Positions 42,451-44,538 of a stretch of 44,538 nucleotides of DNA are shown piece after piece. Every line of letters starts with the position of its first letter. The stretch's first letter is position 1. The DNA lies in contig UQDJ01000010.1 in NCBI GenBank assembly GCA_900539675.1, forward strand, positions 1 to 44,538, written 5' to 3'. Origin of the DNA: an uncultured Coriobacteriaceae bacterium. GTDB lineage: Bacteria > Actinomycetota > Coriobacteriia > Coriobacteriales > Eggerthellaceae. Made by a program: the position numbers and the translations under genes. The notes under the pieces were generated by a model. It had not been told where the DNA came from. It did no database searches and saw nothing but the letters and a program-made list of their open reading frames with translations.

Positions 42451-42834
42451 ATGACCGATCCATCTACAAATGAGCCCTATATTGAGTATCGCAATGATGC
42501 AAAACCGCGGCGCGATAGCCTGCCCGCCTGTCCTGTTGAAACCTGCGTCCAGCTTATTGGCAGCAAGTGGCGTCTGCTTATCATGCGCGATCTTTTAATG
42601 AATGGGCATATGCGCTTTAAAGAGCTTCAGCTCTCAGTAGGATCAATTTCGCAAAAGGTGTTAACCACCAATTTGCGAGAAATGGAAGATGCCGGCCTTA
42701 TCGTTCGCCGCGTGTACCCAGAGGTGCCACCACGTGTTGAGTATTCGCTGACTGAAACGGGCAAAAGTTTACAGCCCATTATCGAAGCCATGTGGAATTG
42801 GGGAAGCGCCTATCAGGCTGCCGCCTTGCAATAA
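42451..42834 (+). CDS. HxlR family transcriptional regulator
   Basis: This 127-residue winged-helix regulator starts at ATG 42451, since GGAG at 42439-42442 would overlap the alternative GTG start. Family marks are CPVETCVQLIGSKWRLLIMRDLL (CPVE...GGKW type), MRFKELQLSVGSISQKVLT and the wing YPEVPPRVEYSLTETG. The conserved Cys in CPVETC is a known redox- or electrophile-sensing position in this family; a second Cys lies four residues on. It probably regulates itself and the divergent MBL-fold gene. Confidence 0.92.
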   Translation: MTDPSTNEPYIEYRNDAKPRRDSLPACPVETCVQLIGSKWRLLIMRDLLMNGHMRFKELQLSVGSISQKVLTTNLREMEDAGLIVRRVYPEVPPRVEYSLTETGKSLQPIIEAMWNWGSAYQAAALQ

Positions 42835-42918
42835 ATGCCTAGGCGTCAAGCGCTAAAATAGAGCACGATAAACATGGTACATGCAGTATTCAAAGACACC
42901 CAAGGAGACTTATCATCT

Positions 42919-44058
42919 ATGAGCGACACCGCACCCAAACCTACGAGTGATACCGCATCACAATCTACGAGCAACACCGCACCTCAACCCGTGGGGAACA
43001 CCAACGCCGCGCCAACTAACGACGCAACTGATATCGAAACTACCAAACACGCATCAGAAGATGCGTCAACCGGTGCGAGCACCTCAAGTAACTCTGCACT
43101 AGATCCACGCATCACAGAGCTTATCGACAAAGCTCAAAAGGCCTATGAAGCCGATGATTCGAAAACGGTTGCTGAATGCTGCGATGAAATACTCAAGATT
43201 GACTCGGAAAACTTCGATGCGTGGGAACTGCTTGCTAAGTTTGGCGCCTGGGATTCCAAGATGCTTGAGATGGATGTTCTACAGGCCGTTGCTGCCGCAA
43301 AGCGTGCAACCGAATTGGCACCCGAGGGTGTTCGTTATAACTTGGGATCCAAGATTTACACCGCTCGAAAGAAGCAAATAGCAGCTCAGCTTGAATCTGC
43401 CTTGATGATGCCGTCATACCAGGGGGCAAAAAAGGTTCACGCCATCATGCATGATTGGGAGCAGCTCTTAGTAAAACTGCCCTACCTAACCCCAAGCCTT
43501 ATTGAAGGCGAAATTAATCTGTGCACAAATTTATGCAAGCGATCCAAGATGGGCATTATGCCCGCTGACCGTCTGGTCTACACAGCGTATGCCACGTTCA
43601 ACAAAAAAGAAAACTATGGGGACACCTTCCGAAAAGCACTCATGTCACGCATCGAAGGCGAAGCGCAGCAAACAGCTGGCGAATTGGAATCAGCTCGCAA
43701 GGAAATCGAAGACAACCTTGCTCAATACAAACAGCGCCGTGAATCTGGAGAGCTTTCGCCTGCAGAGGAAAAAGCCCTGCTTGAAAAGGATCTAGCGAAC
43801 ATCACCATCAGTATCAATAACCTGGTTGGCATGTCTAATAGATCCTTGTACGCCGACCAACTTGAAGAAATGAAGAAACAGCTTGCCAAGCTTAAGCCTT
43901 ATAAATTGGTGAAGCGTCAAGAGATGAATCGCCAAATTGCTGCCGTCGAAAACAAGATCGCAGAAATCGACTCCCAGCTAGAAATCAACACGGCTTCACT
44001 CAAGGCGCAAGTTGATCTATTGCAACAGCGCTTAACAGAAATCGAAGCTGAGCTTTAA
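42919..44058 (+). CDS. TPR-like protein with C-terminal coiled coil, function unknown
   Basis: I choose ATG 42919 (379 residues; AAGGAG at 42902-42907). The first 65 residues are a Thr/Ser/Pro/Asn-rich low-complexity region with a repeated SDTA/SNTA pattern. Residues about 68-170 resemble TPR helices (AYEADDSKTVAECCDEILKI, then ENFDAWELLAKFG). The C-terminal 140 residues are highly charged and coiled-coil-like. There is no signal peptide or membrane segment, so it is cytoplasmic. No catalytic motif is visible; a scaffold or regulatory role is a guess. It ends before a strong terminator. Confidence 0.75.
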   Translation: MSDTAPKPTSDTASQSTSNTAPQPVGNTNAAPTNDATDIETTKHASEDASTGASTSSNSALDPRITELIDKAQKAYEADDSKTVAECCDEILKIDSENFDAWELLAKFGAWDSKMLEMDVLQAVAAAKRATELAPEGVRYNLGSKIYTARKKQIAAQLESALMMPSYQGAKKVHAIMHDWEQLLVKLPYLTPSLIEGEINLCTNLCKRSKMGIMPADRLVYTAYATFNKKENYGDTFRKALMSRIEGEAQQTAGELESARKEIEDNLAQYKQRRESGELSPAEEKALLEKDLANITISINNLVGMSNRSLYADQLEEMKKQLAKLKPYKLVKRQEMNRQIAAVENKIAEIDSQLEINTASLKAQVDLLQQRLTEIEAEL

Positions 44059-44149
44059 GCGCTATCGGGCGCGCTCGGTGTTTTCACCCGCTAGAGTTGC
44101 GACATACTTGGCGCAGCATGCTTAGCGCAGCATACTCGCACCCCCCTAC

Positions 44150-44188
44150 AACAAAACCCCCGAGGTTATCCCCGGGGGTTTGTTTTGT
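44150..44188. terminator. Strong bidirectional terminator
   Basis: AACAAAACCCCCGAGG pairs with CCCCGGGGGTTTGTTTT around a short loop, with A-rich and T-rich flanks. It separates the convergent TPR-protein and TRAP-protein genes. Confidence 0.9.
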
Positions 44189-44250
44189 AAGGCATTGCCT
44201 AAGAGGAAAAGACAATCCTTACGCGTTAACTAATAGCACGTGCTTGCTAT

Positions 44251-44538
44251 TTACTTCTGTTCTTCCAATACCTTCAACATCGTGGAGGACAGGCCGTTGG
44301 TCTGGCTGTCGATGTCAGAGTAGAGCTTCTGTACGTCAGGCAGATTCTTTACCGTGTCGAAGAAGTTCTCGTCATATTCGATAACCTGAACGCCAGCGTC
44401 AGTCATAACCTTGGTGTTGGATGCTTCAAGATCGGTGATCTGAGGACGAATGGTATCGGTTGCTTCCTGGATAGCCTGCTTCAGGGCATCCTGGTAAGCA
44501 GGATCAAGGTTGTTCCAGCAATCCTTGTTGATGGAAAT
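44251..44538 (-). CDS. TRAP transporter solute-binding protein (DctP-type), C-terminal part
   Basis: The frame is open from the right window edge and ends at a TAA (44253-44251), giving the last 95 residues. The sequence has the C-terminal pattern of DctP periplasmic/extracellular solute receptors: ISINKDCWNNLDPAYQDALK, then a helix, then GVQVIEYDENFFDTVKNLPD and a charged end. These capture organic acids for the DctQM membrane pair, which should lie nearby outside the window. Substrate is not predictable from this part. Confidence 0.85.
   Translation of the reverse strand: MSINKDCWNNLDPAYQDALKQAIQEATDTIRPQITDLEASNTKVMTDAGVQVIEYDENFFDTVKNLPDVQKLYSDIDSQTNGLSSTMLKVLEEQK

Noticed and set aside
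1..44538. Insertion sequences, integrases, tRNA or rRNA genes
   Set aside because: No transposase or recombinase frames, no terminal inverted repeats with target duplications, and no tRNA or rRNA signatures were seen on either strand.

Overview
The window looks like a Gram-positive actinobacterium of the class Coriobacteriia, with moderate GC and an AT-richer polysaccharide region. I infer this from secreted proteins that join ricin-type lectin arrays to a GH25 lysozyme or an L,D-transpeptidase, from strictly anaerobic metabolism genes (an aldo/keto reductase with two 4Fe-4S motifs, a CoA-transferase, a TRAP transporter), from a class M sirtuin/zinc-macrodomain pair, and from strong GGAGG ribosome sites with some GTG starts. 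Placement below class is not possible from sequence reading alone, and even the class is an inference.

Positions 1-14492 are a surface-polysaccharide locus made of several transcription blocks. On the left is the 3' end of a membrane protein (+). A minus-strand block carries a GT2 transferase, a DUF2304 membrane partner, rmlA and rmlB. A plus-strand pair follows: a GT2 and a GT14 (Core-2-like) transferase. The largest block, on the minus strand, reads from high to low coordinates: flippase, GT4, a frameshifted GT2, a CMP-nonulosonate synthetase fused to a PseG-like hydrolase, a NeuB-type synthase, a GT52 sialyltransferase-like enzyme and a GT2. Together these predict an exported glycan carrying dTDP-sugar residues and a sialic-acid-like (nonulosonic) acid. 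The early nonulosonate genes, rmlC/rmlD, a polymerase and an initiating transferase are not in the window; the locus probably continues to the left.

Positions 14632-21390 hold two large secreted, lectin-studded wall enzymes, a GH25 muramidase with about four ricin domains and an L,D-transpeptidase with about six. Behind them is about 1.2 kb without an intact gene, containing a decayed membrane-protein gene and a cluster of short direct and inverted repeats.

Positions 22562-39311 are mostly housekeeping and transport: a CNNM/CorC-type CBS membrane protein, a membrane-anchored class A beta-lactamase-like serine hydrolase, a CmpB-type membrane protein, an Fe-S aldo/keto reductase, pyrE, divergent citrate synthase and acetyl-CoA hydrolase/transferase genes around a perfect 20-bp palindrome, an MFS transporter, a TetR regulator divergent from a DHA2 efflux pump fused to a CBS pair, a MetE-like methyltransferase and a Gfo/Idh/MocA oxidoreductase. 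Intergenic tandem repeats are frequent (8-bp and 54-bp units).

Positions 39520-44538 carry a translationally coupled zinc-macrodomain and SirTM pair (reversible mono-ADP-ribosylation), a catalytically degenerate metallo-beta-lactamase-fold protein divergent from a HxlR regulator, a TPR/coiled-coil protein of unknown role, and the 3' end of a TRAP-transporter solute-binding protein.

The observations I rate highest are the SirTM/macrodomain pair without its usual lipoylation partners, the cytidylyltransferase-PseG fusion, the paired lectin-array wall enzymes beside the glycan locus, the palindrome between the two acetyl-CoA genes, and the A7-tract frameshift in a glycosyltransferase.
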